In this document: one piece after another, positions 45,355-55,800 of the stretch
How the letters are laid out: the number at the start of each line of letters is the position of its first letter
How positions within the stretch are numbered: the stretch's first letter is position 1
NCBI RefSeq assembly: GCF_024124545.1
Contig: NZ_JAMXSF010000014.1
Coordinates: 93,720 to 157,719, forward strand
Direction: 5' to 3'
Origin: Pseudoalteromonas sp. XMcav2-N
Lineage (GTDB): Bacteria; Pseudomonadota; Gammaproteobacteria; Enterobacterales; Alteromonadaceae
DNA: 64,000 nucleotides
Program-made: the position numbers and the translations under genes
The notes under the pieces: generated by a model
Database searches by the model: none
Seen by the model: only the letters and a program-made list of their open reading frames with translations
What the model was told of the DNA's origin: nothing

Positions 45355-46412
45355 TCACCCTGGCAGATCTGTTCTTTCGCTTTAGTGCCCTCGGGTTACT
45401 CCTTGCCCTGGTGCTGTTTAACTGGCCCCGCCTGACTCACTTTGAGCGCCTGCTGGCGGTTGCCCTGGCCACCAGCCTGACGTTTTTTCTGCTACTCACT
45501 CAGCCTTTGCCTGAGTGGCGCTTTAACCCATTACGCAACCTGTTTCTTGCAGGTACAGAACTGCTGCCGCTGGTGTTGTGTGCCTGCGCCTGGTATCTGA
45601 TCAAACTGCGTGTGCCGCACTGGCTGACGCTTCACTGGGGGCGCTGGCTACTGGGGTGTGCCCTGCTGGCCAGTAGCTGCGTGTTCTTGGTCTATGGGGG
45701 CAATACACACTGGCATACACTGATGCACGTATTTTCGGCGTTAGCTATGTGTGCCGCCTTATACTATTGTCTGGCAAATTTTAATGATGATCTGGTACAT
45801 AGCCGACGTCGTCTGCGACTGATCCTGGCCACGTTTGCCCTGCTACACTGCCTGGTGCTGGTCGGGTTTGAGCTCAGTGCCAGTCTTATTCGGCGGGATC
45901 CCGTTTATCTGCTGGCTAATGCGGTGTTTGTTTTTTGCCTGTTGTTACTGCTTACCGGAATGTCACGACCTGCCGCAAGGCGCAACGGCAACCGCAATCA
46001 GGCCACCCAACAAACACTGCCGGTGCCTGCCCACTGGCTAACCACTTATGAGGCTTTGCAAACCCTGCTGGCACAGGGCATTTATCGTGAACCCGAGCTC
46101 ACCATTGGCAAGCTGGCCGAGCACCTTGATATACCGGCTCATCAGCTGCGCGCCCTGATCAACCAGCAGCTCGGTTTTAAAAACTTCTCACATTTCATCA
46201 ATCAATATCGACTGGCGTATGCCGCCGAACAATTGTGCGACCTGGCGCATGCGCGCACCGCTATTCTGAGCATCGCTTATGATGCCGGGTTTAACTCTAT
46301 TGGTCCGTTTAACCGCGCCTTCAAACGAGTTTATACCCTGACGCCCGGTGATTACCGCAAGCAGCACCTGAGTGGTGTTCAGACCAGGTCAAAAGATTGC
46401 ACGGGTTCATAA
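45345..46412 (+). CDS. AraC-family regulator with N-terminal membrane domain
   Basis: The GTG start overlaps the lysozyme gene by ten bases. Seven hydrophobic helices fill about 1-210 (LLLALVLFNW, FLLLLTQPL region, LVFCLLLLLTG-like segment). A C-terminal AraC double HTH has IGKLAEHLDIPAHQLRALIN and ILSIAYDAGFNSIGPFNRAFK. The architecture links a membrane-borne signal to transcription. The 3' end overlaps the convergent thpR by 34 bases. Confidence 0.85.
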   Translation: MALITLADLFFRFSALGLLLALVLFNWPRLTHFERLLAVALATSLTFFLLLTQPLPEWRFNPLRNLFLAGTELLPLVLCACAWYLIKLRVPHWLTLHWGRWLLGCALLASSCVFLVYGGNTHWHTLMHVFSALAMCAALYYCLANFNDDLVHSRRRLRLILATFALLHCLVLVGFELSASLIRRDPVYLLANAVFVFCLLLLLTGMSRPAARRNGNRNQATQQTLPVPAHWLTTYEALQTLLAQGIYREPELTIGKLAEHLDIPAHQLRALINQQLGFKNFSHFINQYRLAYAAEQLCDLAHARTAILSIAYDAGFNSIGPFNRAFKRVYTLTPGDYRKQHLSGVQTRSKDCTGS

Positions 46413-46900
46413 ATGAGCCCACGGCTGTCGCATCGGTAAGAGTGGTAGAGGTGAAACTGCGTCACCGAAAGGGTAAACGGCGTAATGGATGAGCGTACCT
46501 CAGGTTCGCCTTTGTGCCCTCTCAGCAGAGTAATATGAGGGGCAAAAGGTAACCGGTCACAATGCAAACCCTGTGCGGCCCCCATGTCGCGTAATGGCTC
46601 TGCAAGTGCACTTAACTCCGGAGGTTCGGGCTCCGGACGTAAAAAGAAAATCCCATTACCTGACCAGTAACCGGTGTGTGCAAAGTTCAGCGTAAAGGCG
46701 GGCACTTTAAGCTGGCGGGCAAACGCCACCATGTCTGCTTCCTGTGACGCTTCTACCTGACCAAGAAAAGCCAGTGTCAGGTGCCAGTTCTCCATTTTGG
46801 TCGGTGCTTTACGGGCACGTACCTCAGTGCGTAACCAGGCATCAATATGTGCCTGGCTGTGTTCATTCATCCCAATGCCAAAAAATAAGCGCTTTGCCAT
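46379..46900 (-). CDS. thpR: RNA 2',3'-cyclic phosphodiesterase (2H family)
   Basis: The two signature tetrapeptides of the 2H superfamily are present, H40-L-T-L and H122-I-T-L (in NWHLTLAFLG and FAPHITLLRG). The length, 173 residues, is typical of ThpR/LigT. The enzyme hydrolyses 2',3'-cyclic phosphates on RNA. It overlaps the convergent AraC gene. Confidence 0.93.
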   Translation of the reverse strand: MAKRLFFGIGMNEHSQAHIDAWLRTEVRARKAPTKMENWHLTLAFLGQVEASQEADMVAFARQLKVPAFTLNFAHTGYWSGNGIFFLRPEPEPPELSALAEPLRDMGAAQGLHCDRLPFAPHITLLRGHKGEPEVRSSITPFTLSVTQFHLYHSYRCDSRGLIYEPVQSFDLV

Positions 46901-46980
46901 AACTCACTCCTGCTGCAGATACGCTGAGTATATCGCGCCACGCACGTATTTTCCCGCCAGAACAGTATAGGACGACCAGG

Positions 46981-47709
46981 CTAGTGAGCCCGGGCGTAGC
47001 GGCGCTCAAGTAAAAGGGCCAGTAAACCTGCGACAAACAGCACGATACCGATAAACTGCATCCAGGCATTACCCGGACGAGACACATGATGCACACGCTC
47101 TGGCTGCACTTCAAAATACCGGCGACCGTTATCGACCTGTACCACAAAAGCACTGCCGCGATAGTCAAAACTGTACAATAGCTCCGGCGCCTGGCGCTTC
47201 TGATACATTAGTCGCAGCGCATCATAGTCGGCCCGGTTCTGTTTATCCGCGTCACTCACGTAACGATGCCAGCGAGTGTACAAATCGAGAGGCTCATCGT
47301 CTCGTAACTCTCCATAAGAGTGGTATTCATACTGGCGCTCAGGCAAAAAGAGCGCGCGATAGCCACTGTAAAATAGTGCACACCCCAAAGAGATACACAC
47401 CAGTGCCATGAGTATCCAGCTGCGCCGCCGTGCCAGCTTATGTTTATCGAGGTTTTGATACCAGGCTTCAATGTCCGGGATCTGTGTCAGACTCTGCTTG
47501 TCCCCCTGCTCAGCAACCCCTTGCATAAAGCTCCCTAAATCCAGATCCAGTGCGGCCAACAGTTTCCTGAATACCTCATTAGAAGGAATTGAATGATCGT
47601 TCTCCAGTTTAGACAGGTAGCTCTGCTCAACCGTCATTTGCGAGGCCAGTTGCGGCTGGCTCAATGCCCTTTGTTGTCTGAGTTGTTTGATGTATTGCCC
47701 AAGTGTCAT
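46981..47709 (-). CDS. Membrane-anchored XRE-family regulator
   Basis: ATG 47709 has AGGAC upstream. Residues 1-65 hold a Cro/CI HTH (LRQQRALSQPQLASQMTVEQSYLSKLENDHSIPS). Two membrane helices follow (about 105-130, SWILMALVCISLGCALFYSG, and near the C-terminus, FIGIVLFVAGLLALLL) with a periplasmic loop of about 90 residues between them. The target is unknown. Confidence 0.85.
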   Translation of the reverse strand: MTLGQYIKQLRQQRALSQPQLASQMTVEQSYLSKLENDHSIPSNEVFRKLLAALDLDLGSFMQGVAEQGDKQSLTQIPDIEAWYQNLDKHKLARRRSWILMALVCISLGCALFYSGYRALFLPERQYEYHSYGELRDDEPLDLYTRWHRYVSDADKQNRADYDALRLMYQKRQAPELLYSFDYRGSAFVVQVDNGRRYFEVQPERVHHVSRPGNAWMQFIGIVLFVAGLLALLLERRYARAH

Positions 47710-47999
47710 GACTAGGTCCTTGTGTTGTTTATCTTGCGGCCAGTCTTGGTAAGTCATGGATTAATAACAAGATGAATATTCAAGCATACGCAGGAATATT
47801 ACGCCATACCAGCCTCAGACAAGATTAAGCCGCTGCAAAACAGGTCGTGTTGTTGCCCACATGGCCTGACCGGACCCACCTGTTTAGCCACTGATTTAGT
47901 CACCTTTTCAGAATCGGCCAGCATTTTTCACTTTAGACAAGATTTAAAAGCTTAAATCTCAGATAGTTAAGTCAGTTTATAGAGAATTAAGGATCGCCA

Positions 48000-49304
48000 A
48001 TGAAACGCCTGTTCAGTCTGCTGACATTACTGCTCATAATCACGCTGGCCTATTTAGGCTGGCCCGTCTATCAGTTTTATGCTTTCAACCTGGAAAAAGT
48101 GCCGGTACTGGCCAGCGCAGATCCGCTCCCCGGAGGCCCTTTGCCACACCAGTCGCGTTATTCGCCAATGCTCACTGCATTCAACGTCCGGGCCAGTGAC
48201 ATTCTCCATACCACCAGAGCCACCAGCAAGGCGCCCGGTATTTCCGCGGCCATTGCACATCACGGCAAAATCGTATGGCAGGGCACGCTCGGCTATGCCG
48301 ACATCGCAACAAAAACTGCGCTCACACCGGAACATCAGTTTCGTATTGGCAGCACTTCCAAAGCCTTGACCGCCACGCTGATGGCAAAACTGATGCAGGC
48401 GCAAAACTTCAACCTGGATACACCGCTGAAAGACAGCCTGACACCACTGCCCAATCCTGCATGGCAGAATATTACCCCTCGCCAGCTGGCATCACACAGC
48501 GCAGGTTTGCCTCATTATAAAGGCAATCAGGATTTAATCGGGCTGTACCATTCATTGAGCCTGAATACCCAGTTTGATCGGGTGCAGGATGCCGTTGCGC
48601 AGTTTGATGAAGGGCCGCTGCGCACCAAGCCGGGCGACGCATTTTATTACTCCAGCTATGGTACTGTGCTACTGAGTGCGGTCCTGGCGCAGCATGGTCA
48701 GCGCCCCTATCTCGACTTGCTCCAGCAGCACGTACTCACGCCGCTGGGCATGAACCAAAGTGGCGCAGAGTCACAGGCCGACAAGCTGGTCACTTTTTAT
48801 TTCAATCGTCGGGGGCAGGACGCCCAGTACATTCCCTGGCGCACTGTTAACCTCAGCCATCGTCTGGCAGGAGGTGGCCTTGTCAGCACACCCAGTGATC
48901 TGGTCCGACTCGGTAGCGGTTATCTGGATACCCGTTATTTGCATATTGAGGTGCGCGAGCAAGTCTGGACACCACAGCAGCTCAATCATGGCGAGGTCAA
49001 CCCGCAAAACTATGCGCTGGGATGGCGTCGCCATGAGTACCGGCATAACGACAAGCCCGTGTTTACTTACTATCACCATGGCGGCGTATCGCGGGGTTCT
49101 CAGAGCATGCTGATTGTCGTGCCAAAATACCAGCTCAGTGTCGCAGTAAACATCAACAGTAAAACCAAACCCTTTTGGATCTTCGGCGAAGCTGCACTTA
49201 AGCTGGCACATGCTTATGTGCAGCAGACAGAACAGGCTCAGCGTGATCCGCTGGACAGTAAGATCAGCGCCGCATCCAGCACCACATCTGTACCGGCAAA
49301 GTAG
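48000..49304 (+). CDS. Beta-lactamase-family serine hydrolase (PBP4*-like)
   Basis: A signal anchor (1-20) precedes the class C/AmpH-type motifs: S118-T-S-K121 in RIGSTSKALTA, a Tyr motif FYYSSYGTVLLS in place of YxN, and YHHGGVSRGSQS as the KTG equivalent. The substrate may be a peptide or ester; true beta-lactamase action is unlikely. The 3' end overlaps the convergent protease gene by 67 bases. Confidence 0.85.
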   Translation: MKRLFSLLTLLLIITLAYLGWPVYQFYAFNLEKVPVLASADPLPGGPLPHQSRYSPMLTAFNVRASDILHTTRATSKAPGISAAIAHHGKIVWQGTLGYADIATKTALTPEHQFRIGSTSKALTATLMAKLMQAQNFNLDTPLKDSLTPLPNPAWQNITPRQLASHSAGLPHYKGNQDLIGLYHSLSLNTQFDRVQDAVAQFDEGPLRTKPGDAFYYSSYGTVLLSAVLAQHGQRPYLDLLQQHVLTPLGMNQSGAESQADKLVTFYFNRRGQDAQYIPWRTVNLSHRLAGGGLVSTPSDLVRLGSGYLDTRYLHIEVREQVWTPQQLNHGEVNPQNYALGWRRHEYRHNDKPVFTYYHHGGVSRGSQSMLIVVPKYQLSVAVNINSKTKPFWIFGEAALKLAHAYVQQTEQAQRDPLDSKISAASSTTSVPAK

Positions 49305-51004
49305 TCCTTTGCCGTCAGGGCCACCGGCAGGTCCGGCGCCAGCCACACCCGGCTGTCTTCTGCCGCTCCTTGTTGGTGAAATTGAGATGAAATCACCCCA
49401 ATCTGGCCACTGTAGGGTAAAGTAAACCAACCCGCCTCACCAATGGCGTTGGGCCGGGTGCCCGAAGGCTCGCCAACCACTATGGCGCTGGTCAGTTTGC
49501 TGATCCCCATCAGTAGATCATGGCCAGCCGAAAAAGTATTTCGCCCTGTCAGGATCATCAGCTTACCGTCTGGTACCAAGGCCTCAAACAAAACCGCGGT
49601 GGCTATGGTACTGGGCAGCAAGAAGCCATTCCCGCCACTGTTATCACGCAGATCCACAATAAAGTGCTTCGCCTGCCCGGCCAGCAGGGTTTCACGCAAC
49701 TGCTGATTAAAAGCATCCAGCGACACATCCTTGCGCTCACGTACGGCATTAAAGTTCACATAAAGTGCCTTGTGTTCAGGCAGCAATTTGGACCAGTAAG
49801 GCTCTGACTGTGGGTGCTGGCGCGGCAATTTAGGAAAACCATTAAACTGCATAGCACGCGGCGTCAGCGTCAGTTGCTGTGTTTGCAGATCATCACCCCG
49901 GATAGTCACAACGACTTCATGGCTATGTTCAATGATCCCCAGTCCCTGCAATACACTGGCAAGACTCAAATAGTAAGGTCCAAGCCACGCTTGCTGCATA
50001 TTATTATCGCGAGGATTGACCACACCCGTTTTTTCCAACGCCCGTAAAGCCGGAGTGTTTCCTATTGATAAAACCTGCTTACCGATGAGATGCCGATAGT
50101 CTGAGTCGGCCGCCACAATAAACAACCCCTCCTCAAACAGATAAAACTGCACGGGTAACTGTTGAGTGTTACCCGCCTTACCCCAGGCCGGAACAATAAA
50201 ATTGTGGCCATTTTCCAGCATGCCGAGCAGCTGCATCAGCTCAAACACAACCTGCTGATCGTTCAGGGCAGGAATGCGCTTGTCTATTTGTGCTACCTTG
50301 CGCTCAAAAGCCTGCTCACTCATACGGTGAAAGGCCGACACATGTAAACGTCTGATCTCCTCAGCCAAATAATGCAAATCATAGCGCCAGCGTGCATCTC
50401 TGTGCGCCTCAGATTCGGGCTCTGCGCCCACTAACTGACGAAAGTCATCATCCTGTGCAAACGCCACAAAATGCGGATTTGGCTTACGACTAAACAGACT
50501 GCGACCCGTCAGTGCGGGTTTATCGTCCCAGCGTGCTTGCAGTGCCCGCTCCAGCCACAACATGGCATTGCGCTTGTCATTTAGCTCGCCATACAGCTCA
50601 GCCAGTGTCACCATCATGTCGTTGGGGTTATCATGCCATTTCGGCAAGCGCTGTAACCGCACGCCCAACTGTAATGCCCGCTTAAGTGGGGCAATGGCTG
50701 CCTGCCATTGCTGTTGCTGCCGATACCCCAGGCTCAGCAGGTACCAGGTAACGCCATCGTTTTGATAGTCTCTGGTCAGCTCGGTGGCCAATTTGACGAC
50801 CGCAGGCCAGTCTTCGCTTTCAACCAGGGTAAAAAGCTGCGTTTTGCGGTGGTAATAACCAACCGGATCGCTTACCTGATTAGGCAACACTGGAATTTGA
50901 TATGCATCGTTATGATGCCCGGGTGTACCACGCAACGGGGTTGCATGTGACTGCTGACAGCTCAAAATGATGAGTCCGAGTAGTCCAAGAACGGCTTTAT
51001 ACAT
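49238..51004 (-). CDS. Periplasmic S41-like protease with TPR region
   Basis: A signal peptide (about 1-21) precedes TPR-like helices (about 55-160; VTWYLLSLGYRQQQQWQAAI). A tail-specific protease-like domain has HFIVDLRDNSGGNGFLLPS and RNTFSAGHDLL, with candidate Ser S492. The Lys of the classical S41 dyad cannot be placed with confidence. It probably processes periplasmic proteins. Confidence 0.78.
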   Translation of the reverse strand: MYKAVLGLLGLIILSCQQSHATPLRGTPGHHNDAYQIPVLPNQVSDPVGYYHRKTQLFTLVESEDWPAVVKLATELTRDYQNDGVTWYLLSLGYRQQQQWQAAIAPLKRALQLGVRLQRLPKWHDNPNDMMVTLAELYGELNDKRNAMLWLERALQARWDDKPALTGRSLFSRKPNPHFVAFAQDDDFRQLVGAEPESEAHRDARWRYDLHYLAEEIRRLHVSAFHRMSEQAFERKVAQIDKRIPALNDQQVVFELMQLLGMLENGHNFIVPAWGKAGNTQQLPVQFYLFEEGLFIVAADSDYRHLIGKQVLSIGNTPALRALEKTGVVNPRDNNMQQAWLGPYYLSLASVLQGLGIIEHSHEVVVTIRGDDLQTQQLTLTPRAMQFNGFPKLPRQHPQSEPYWSKLLPEHKALYVNFNAVRERKDVSLDAFNQQLRETLLAGQAKHFIVDLRDNSGGNGFLLPSTIATAVLFEALVPDGKLMILTGRNTFSAGHDLLMGISKLTSAIVVGEPSGTRPNAIGEAGWFTLPYSGQIGVISSQFHQQGAAEDSRVWLAPDLPVALTAKDYFAGTDVVLDAALILLSSGSR

Positions 51005-51098
51005 TTGGTTCTCCTCCTAAGTTGAGAAACAATGTATTGAAAAAATTACTTTTATTCGTCCAGATTCCGGATTCTGAACGGCACAACGCGGTAGATAG

Positions 51099-52157
51099 TT
51101 AATTTAACTGCTGACTGAGCGTGGAACGCATGCGATAACGTGTCGGCGTCATCCCAGTGCGGGCCTTAAAGGCCTGATTAAAGGTCGACTTGGCATTAAA
51201 GCCATTGTTCATCGCAATATCGAGTACCGAAGTCTGAGCATAAGCCGGATCAACCAATTGCTTCTCAATCTGCTCAAGCCTTATTTCATTGATATAGTTA
51301 GAGAAGTTATTCCCCGACACCGAGTTGATAGCCCAGGAAACCTGCTTTACTCCCAGTGACAGCTGGTCAGCGATATGCTGAATACTCAATCGCGGCTGAC
51401 AAAACAACCCCAGCTCGCGAACCTGTGCATCCACCGACGCAAATATCGACTGCGCCAGCTGTTTGTCCTGCGTGGCCGCTTCGCACTGACTGAGCGCTTG
51501 GTACTGTGCCAGGCGATTGAATAACAGCGGCTGCTTTATGATGCCAATCAGCAACACAGACAAAATACCAAAGAAACCCACTTCATGGGCAAAATACCAG
51601 TAGGCTTTCCAGGGCATTGGCGTCATGGGTTGCACATTCATGCGTACAAAATCCACAACACTCAGCACAGCATACACGCCGAGCAATCTGGTCAGCCAGG
51701 TCAGGTCTATCGTAGATGCGTCGGCGTGTACCTGACACACCGTATCGCGATAATCACGCAGCAGCTTTAAAGACGCAATCAGGTAGCACAACAGCATGAT
51801 ACTGCCCAGCGCGATGAGCGGCTGAACATAGTGGGTCAGGCTCAGCGACACCAGGGGTAACAGCAAATGGCGAGCAGACTTTACGCCGCCTGTTGATGCG
51901 CCAACCAAATTGCTGACACTCAAATACCACACCGGCCCCATGGCCACGGTAAAAGCGGGTGTAATGACGTATCCAGCCAGTGTAACGCCGGCACTTTCAA
52001 ATACGTTGGCAAGACTGAGTAAGGCCTGGAAGACAAAAAATAGCACCAGGCAGCGACTGTGTGGGTTTTGCCAGACGAGTATCGCGGCAAAGCACATCTG
52101 CCAGGCAAAAATCAGCTGAAACAGGGTCAGCCCTGACATACTGAACGAGGTGAACAC
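51099..52157 (-). CDS. AraC-family regulator with N-terminal membrane domain
   Basis: Several hydrophobic helices (about 1-235) are followed by an AraC HTH pair: IQHIADQLSLGVKQVSWAIN and VLDIAMNNGFNAKSTFNQAFK, then MTPTRYR. The layout matches the gene at 45345, but the sequences differ. It is immediately upstream of a convergent-strand S41-like gene and downstream of a small secreted protein gene. Confidence 0.85.
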   Translation of the reverse strand: MFTSFSMSGLTLFQLIFAWQMCFAAILVWQNPHSRCLVLFFVFQALLSLANVFESAGVTLAGYVITPAFTVAMGPVWYLSVSNLVGASTGGVKSARHLLLPLVSLSLTHYVQPLIALGSIMLLCYLIASLKLLRDYRDTVCQVHADASTIDLTWLTRLLGVYAVLSVVDFVRMNVQPMTPMPWKAYWYFAHEVGFFGILSVLLIGIIKQPLLFNRLAQYQALSQCEAATQDKQLAQSIFASVDAQVRELGLFCQPRLSIQHIADQLSLGVKQVSWAINSVSGNNFSNYINEIRLEQIEKQLVDPAYAQTSVLDIAMNNGFNAKSTFNQAFKARTGMTPTRYRMRSTLSQQLN

Positions 52158-52198
52158 GTTTAACTCTTTATTGTTGTTATTATGGTTGGCTGTAACGG

Positions 52199-52741
52199 CT
52201 ATTTAAACTGCACCGTTTCATTACTGCGCACATAGGTGCGCTGCTCCGGCTCTGTCCATTTCCCTTGCTTTAGATACTGAGTTGACACCTCAAAGCGATC
52301 GTCCTTAAAGCGGCTGATAGATTTCACCTGAGTGATGCCGTCTTTATTGCCGGTTACGTCCTCAAAAGCGACAAATTCGGTGGGGCTCAGCACCTCTATG
52401 GTGCCTTGGGTGTAAAATCCGGCGGTAGTGAAATAATAAAAAACCAGCGCATTTTTGCTCTTATCCCAGAAAATCAGCGACTCGCCACCATACATACCCG
52501 CATTGATAGAATGTAAAGTACGCACTGCGGTGCCATTGAGCGCCCGCTCCCAGCGACTGATATCCCGCATGGGCGGTTTGCCAGCGGGGACAGCAAAATC
52601 CGCCTGCCAGGTCCCCAAAAAAGGTTGAAATACGGCAAGTGCCTCAGCAAGCGGCGCTGATTTTTTGTCGTCTGCCTGCACCTGCACATGCCACACAAGC
52701 AACACCATAAAACTAAGCCAGAGAGATACAGTTCGGATCAT
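52199..52741 (-). CDS. Secreted DUF1579-like protein
   Basis: ATG 52741 has GGGTGG upstream; a TTG/ATG start 10 codons earlier is possible. A signal peptide (about 1-22) precedes a lipocalin-like body: FLGTWQADFAVP, SRWERALNGTAVRTLHSI, GGESLIFWDKSKNALVFYYFT. The fold is known mainly from hypothetical proteins. The role is unknown. Confidence 0.7.
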   Translation of the reverse strand: MIRTVSLWLSFMVLLVWHVQVQADDKKSAPLAEALAVFQPFLGTWQADFAVPAGKPPMRDISRWERALNGTAVRTLHSINAGMYGGESLIFWDKSKNALVFYYFTTAGFYTQGTIEVLSPTEFVAFEDVTGNKDGITQVKSISRFKDDRFEVSTQYLKQGKWTEPEQRTYVRSNETVQFK

Positions 52742-52798
52742 AATGCCACCCTTCATTTTGTTTTTACTCAAGGGTAGCCAATGGACCCCAGAAACACA

Positions 52799-52823
52799 AA
52801 AAGCGCACCACAGGTGCGCTTTT
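52799..52823 (-). terminator. Rho-independent terminator of the lanB gene
   Basis: AAAAGCGCACC and GGTGCGCTTTT pair perfectly around a three-base loop. On the minus strand it follows the LanB stop by 14 bases and ends in T. Confidence 0.85.
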
Positions 52824-52836
52824 CTTACTCAGTCAC

Positions 52837-55800
52837 TTAGTCGGCTTTTTTATCCGCCGAGAAGTACTTACGACGGAGCATATCGTGAATAACCAGCTCC
52901 TGCTCGCGGCCATAGGCTTTGAACATACGGTTATTGTGCATGTGCAACAAAGATCCCATCAGCGTATCTTTGGTACAGTTGAGTTTGCCTTCGTCGAGCA
53001 TCCGGTTCAGAACCCCAACTACAGGCTCTGCCGCCATGTACCATTGTGACAGGATCTCAAACAGCGCCTGTTGTGCTTCGTCGGCTTGCGCATCCGTTTG
53101 TTTGGTCAACAGTGCAAAGTCCTTGTCCAGTTGCGCTTCATAGTCACGGTAACGATTGCCCAACTGCTTACGCAAGACACTGGTTTCATTGAACTCTCTG
53201 CCAAAGCCATCACGTAACTGACTGACCAGCGTAAAGCGAGTGGCGGCATCGTATTCAAACAGGTCCAGTAATTTATGGGTCTGAGCCAGAGCCATACGCC
53301 AGCGCACGTCTTCACCGTATTCGTCCACCAGCGCACAGGTTTTTGCAATGAGCGCACTGTCGTACATAAACAGTGATTCAACCAGGGCCATCGACTCTGG
53401 ACCACCATAGCGTTCAACTTCACGCTCATAGGTCATCAGTTCGACTTTGTGTAGTTCACCACTTTCCACTTTCGGGTCGAGTAACGCATTCAATTTTGGT
53501 AGCAGCTGACCACATAACAACCCGGGATCGCCATGGAAACGCAGGCGCAGGTGCCAGTCAGGATCACCATAACGAATGAAGAACCACTTGTCGTACAACT
53601 CGCCATTTTGCTCAATCAGCGGCAGCAGCTCTTCGGTCAGCAATTGCTCGACCAGTGAGTTACCTGAATAAATCTTCAGACTCAGCCATTCTGAGCCAGC
53701 ACTAAAGCGACGCTTCAATGGTGCAGCCGTGATGTTCCCCAAAGGGTCATCACTGAAATGGCGATGCACATTCGCATGCTCATTGATAAATGGAATAATC
53801 ACTTCGTTGCTGTAATGATTGCCCTGTGCATCCACCACCCGCGACGGGTAATGATTGCTGAGCACTTCTTTGAGCTCGACCCGGCGATGACCTTTGGTTT
53901 CTGCAAGTAAGATTGCAAACATATCCGGGTTACGCAGGTCCAGCTGGAGGACATTATCAGCCATTGCAAAGCTGACTTGCGGGTCAAGCTGATAAGTCTC
54001 GAGTAACGTCTCCAGTTTAGCGCGATCAAACTGACCTTTTTTACTGATGGCTTCAAGTTCTGTTCGGTCAATGCGCCAGATTTTTTCACTCAGGATCAGG
54101 TTATCCAGCATCAGGCGTGGCACAAAGGTAGCTCGCTCCAGGCTGGATGGCAGCTTAAACTGTGGTGGTCTGCCATCCTGATGCTGCAACATACATAAGA
54201 ACTTATAGGCACTCAGGCTGCGTGCAGAGTAGTTATGAGCACTGGACAAACGCGGCACCACTTGCTTGTTCAGTCGTTTACTCCACAACTTCACTTTTTG
54301 TCCTTCAACCCAGACATACAGGTCGCTCAATGGGATCTGATACTCGTCATCCAGCGCGCTGTCGGCCAGGAAGACAATTTCGTACTGACGCAGATGTGGG
54401 CGTGCAATCACATTCCCCGGACGCCCCTCTGGCATGTGAACGACTTCAGCAAAAATCACGTCATCGCTGTGTGCCTGTTCAGACGCCAAATGCGCCACCA
54501 CATTGTCTTTAAGTCCTTCATCCAGGTGACAAAAACGACCCAACAGGTTGGCAGCAGACGGGCCGTAACAGCCATTGAATTTATAAACCGGGTTGCCGCG
54601 ATCATCCTGATACAGGCTCACCATAGTCGCGAAAGAGAATGGGAACTTAGTAACCGCTTCTTTATTGGTAATTTTTTGCTTCAGCTCTTTACCACGCAAC
54701 ACAACACAGTCTTTGGTGCGGTTTTCAGGCTGACTCAGTGCATCCTCAACAATGCCGTCCAGTACGCTGATTTCAGGCGCCGTCTGTTGACTGCCACCGC
54801 TGCGTGCAAGGTTAAGACCCGCAACCAGAGGTGCCTCGTACCCGGTTTCTGTTGAAATGCCAATGCCGGATTCATCATCCAGAATTTTATCGAGCGGTAC
54901 AAATTGCCCCTCAAAACGTGTATTGAACTTAGTCATAAACTGACTCAGTGAACTACCCTGCTCAGACACGCTCAGTCCAGCGATCAGCTCAAGCTGCTTT
55001 TGCAGACGCAAAACTTCCTGCCCTGACAACTGACAATCATTAAACTGACGATAAATGTCGCTCTGGAACAGCTTATTTTCCTGCACCTTCACCGGCAGGC
55101 TTTGCAGGTGCTCCAGCAATTGTTTATAAGGCTTGATTTCACCGGTTTTTTGGCTATCCAGAGTGTCTATCTGCGTCAGTGCCGTCGCCAGTTTATCAGC
55201 CGTATCCAGTTCTTTGATGGCAGTGATCGACTTCAGTAAAGCGCGATCCGGTGACTCACCGGTCAGTGGCAGCGGAATGTCGGCCAGCAGCACGCCTTCG
55301 TCAATCAGGTCCTGAATATAAGCTTCCACTTCTTCGAGTTCAGCTTCAGCATACTGCTCACGGAATTGCGCCACCAGGGCATTGAAACTCTTACCATCAC
55401 GGGCCGCTTCCAGCACAAAACGGAAATACTCGTCACTTTCTACCGCACTCAGACGATACTGCATCGTCTCTTCTGATAAATATGTCTCGATATATCGACA
55501 CTGCTCGGCGATGAAGTAATGCGAGGTATTCGGTTTGTAGGTCAGTGTATCTGAGCGGGAAGCATGTTTGATAAAGTGCTCTTTCAGTGCGTTCAGATAG
55601 AACATATCGAGGCGGGTTTTGCGGTTGTCTTCGGCAAGATCCGCAACGCTCAGTTCAGTGCGATCTGTAATGCTACCCTGATGGATCCCGGAAAACAGGC
55701 CAAATGGCGTTGGCCGCGAGCACATACGTACCATATATTTAATCAGGGCATGTGCCACTTTTTTGCCCTGCTTAGAGTCTGGCTTAGTGCGCCACTGATC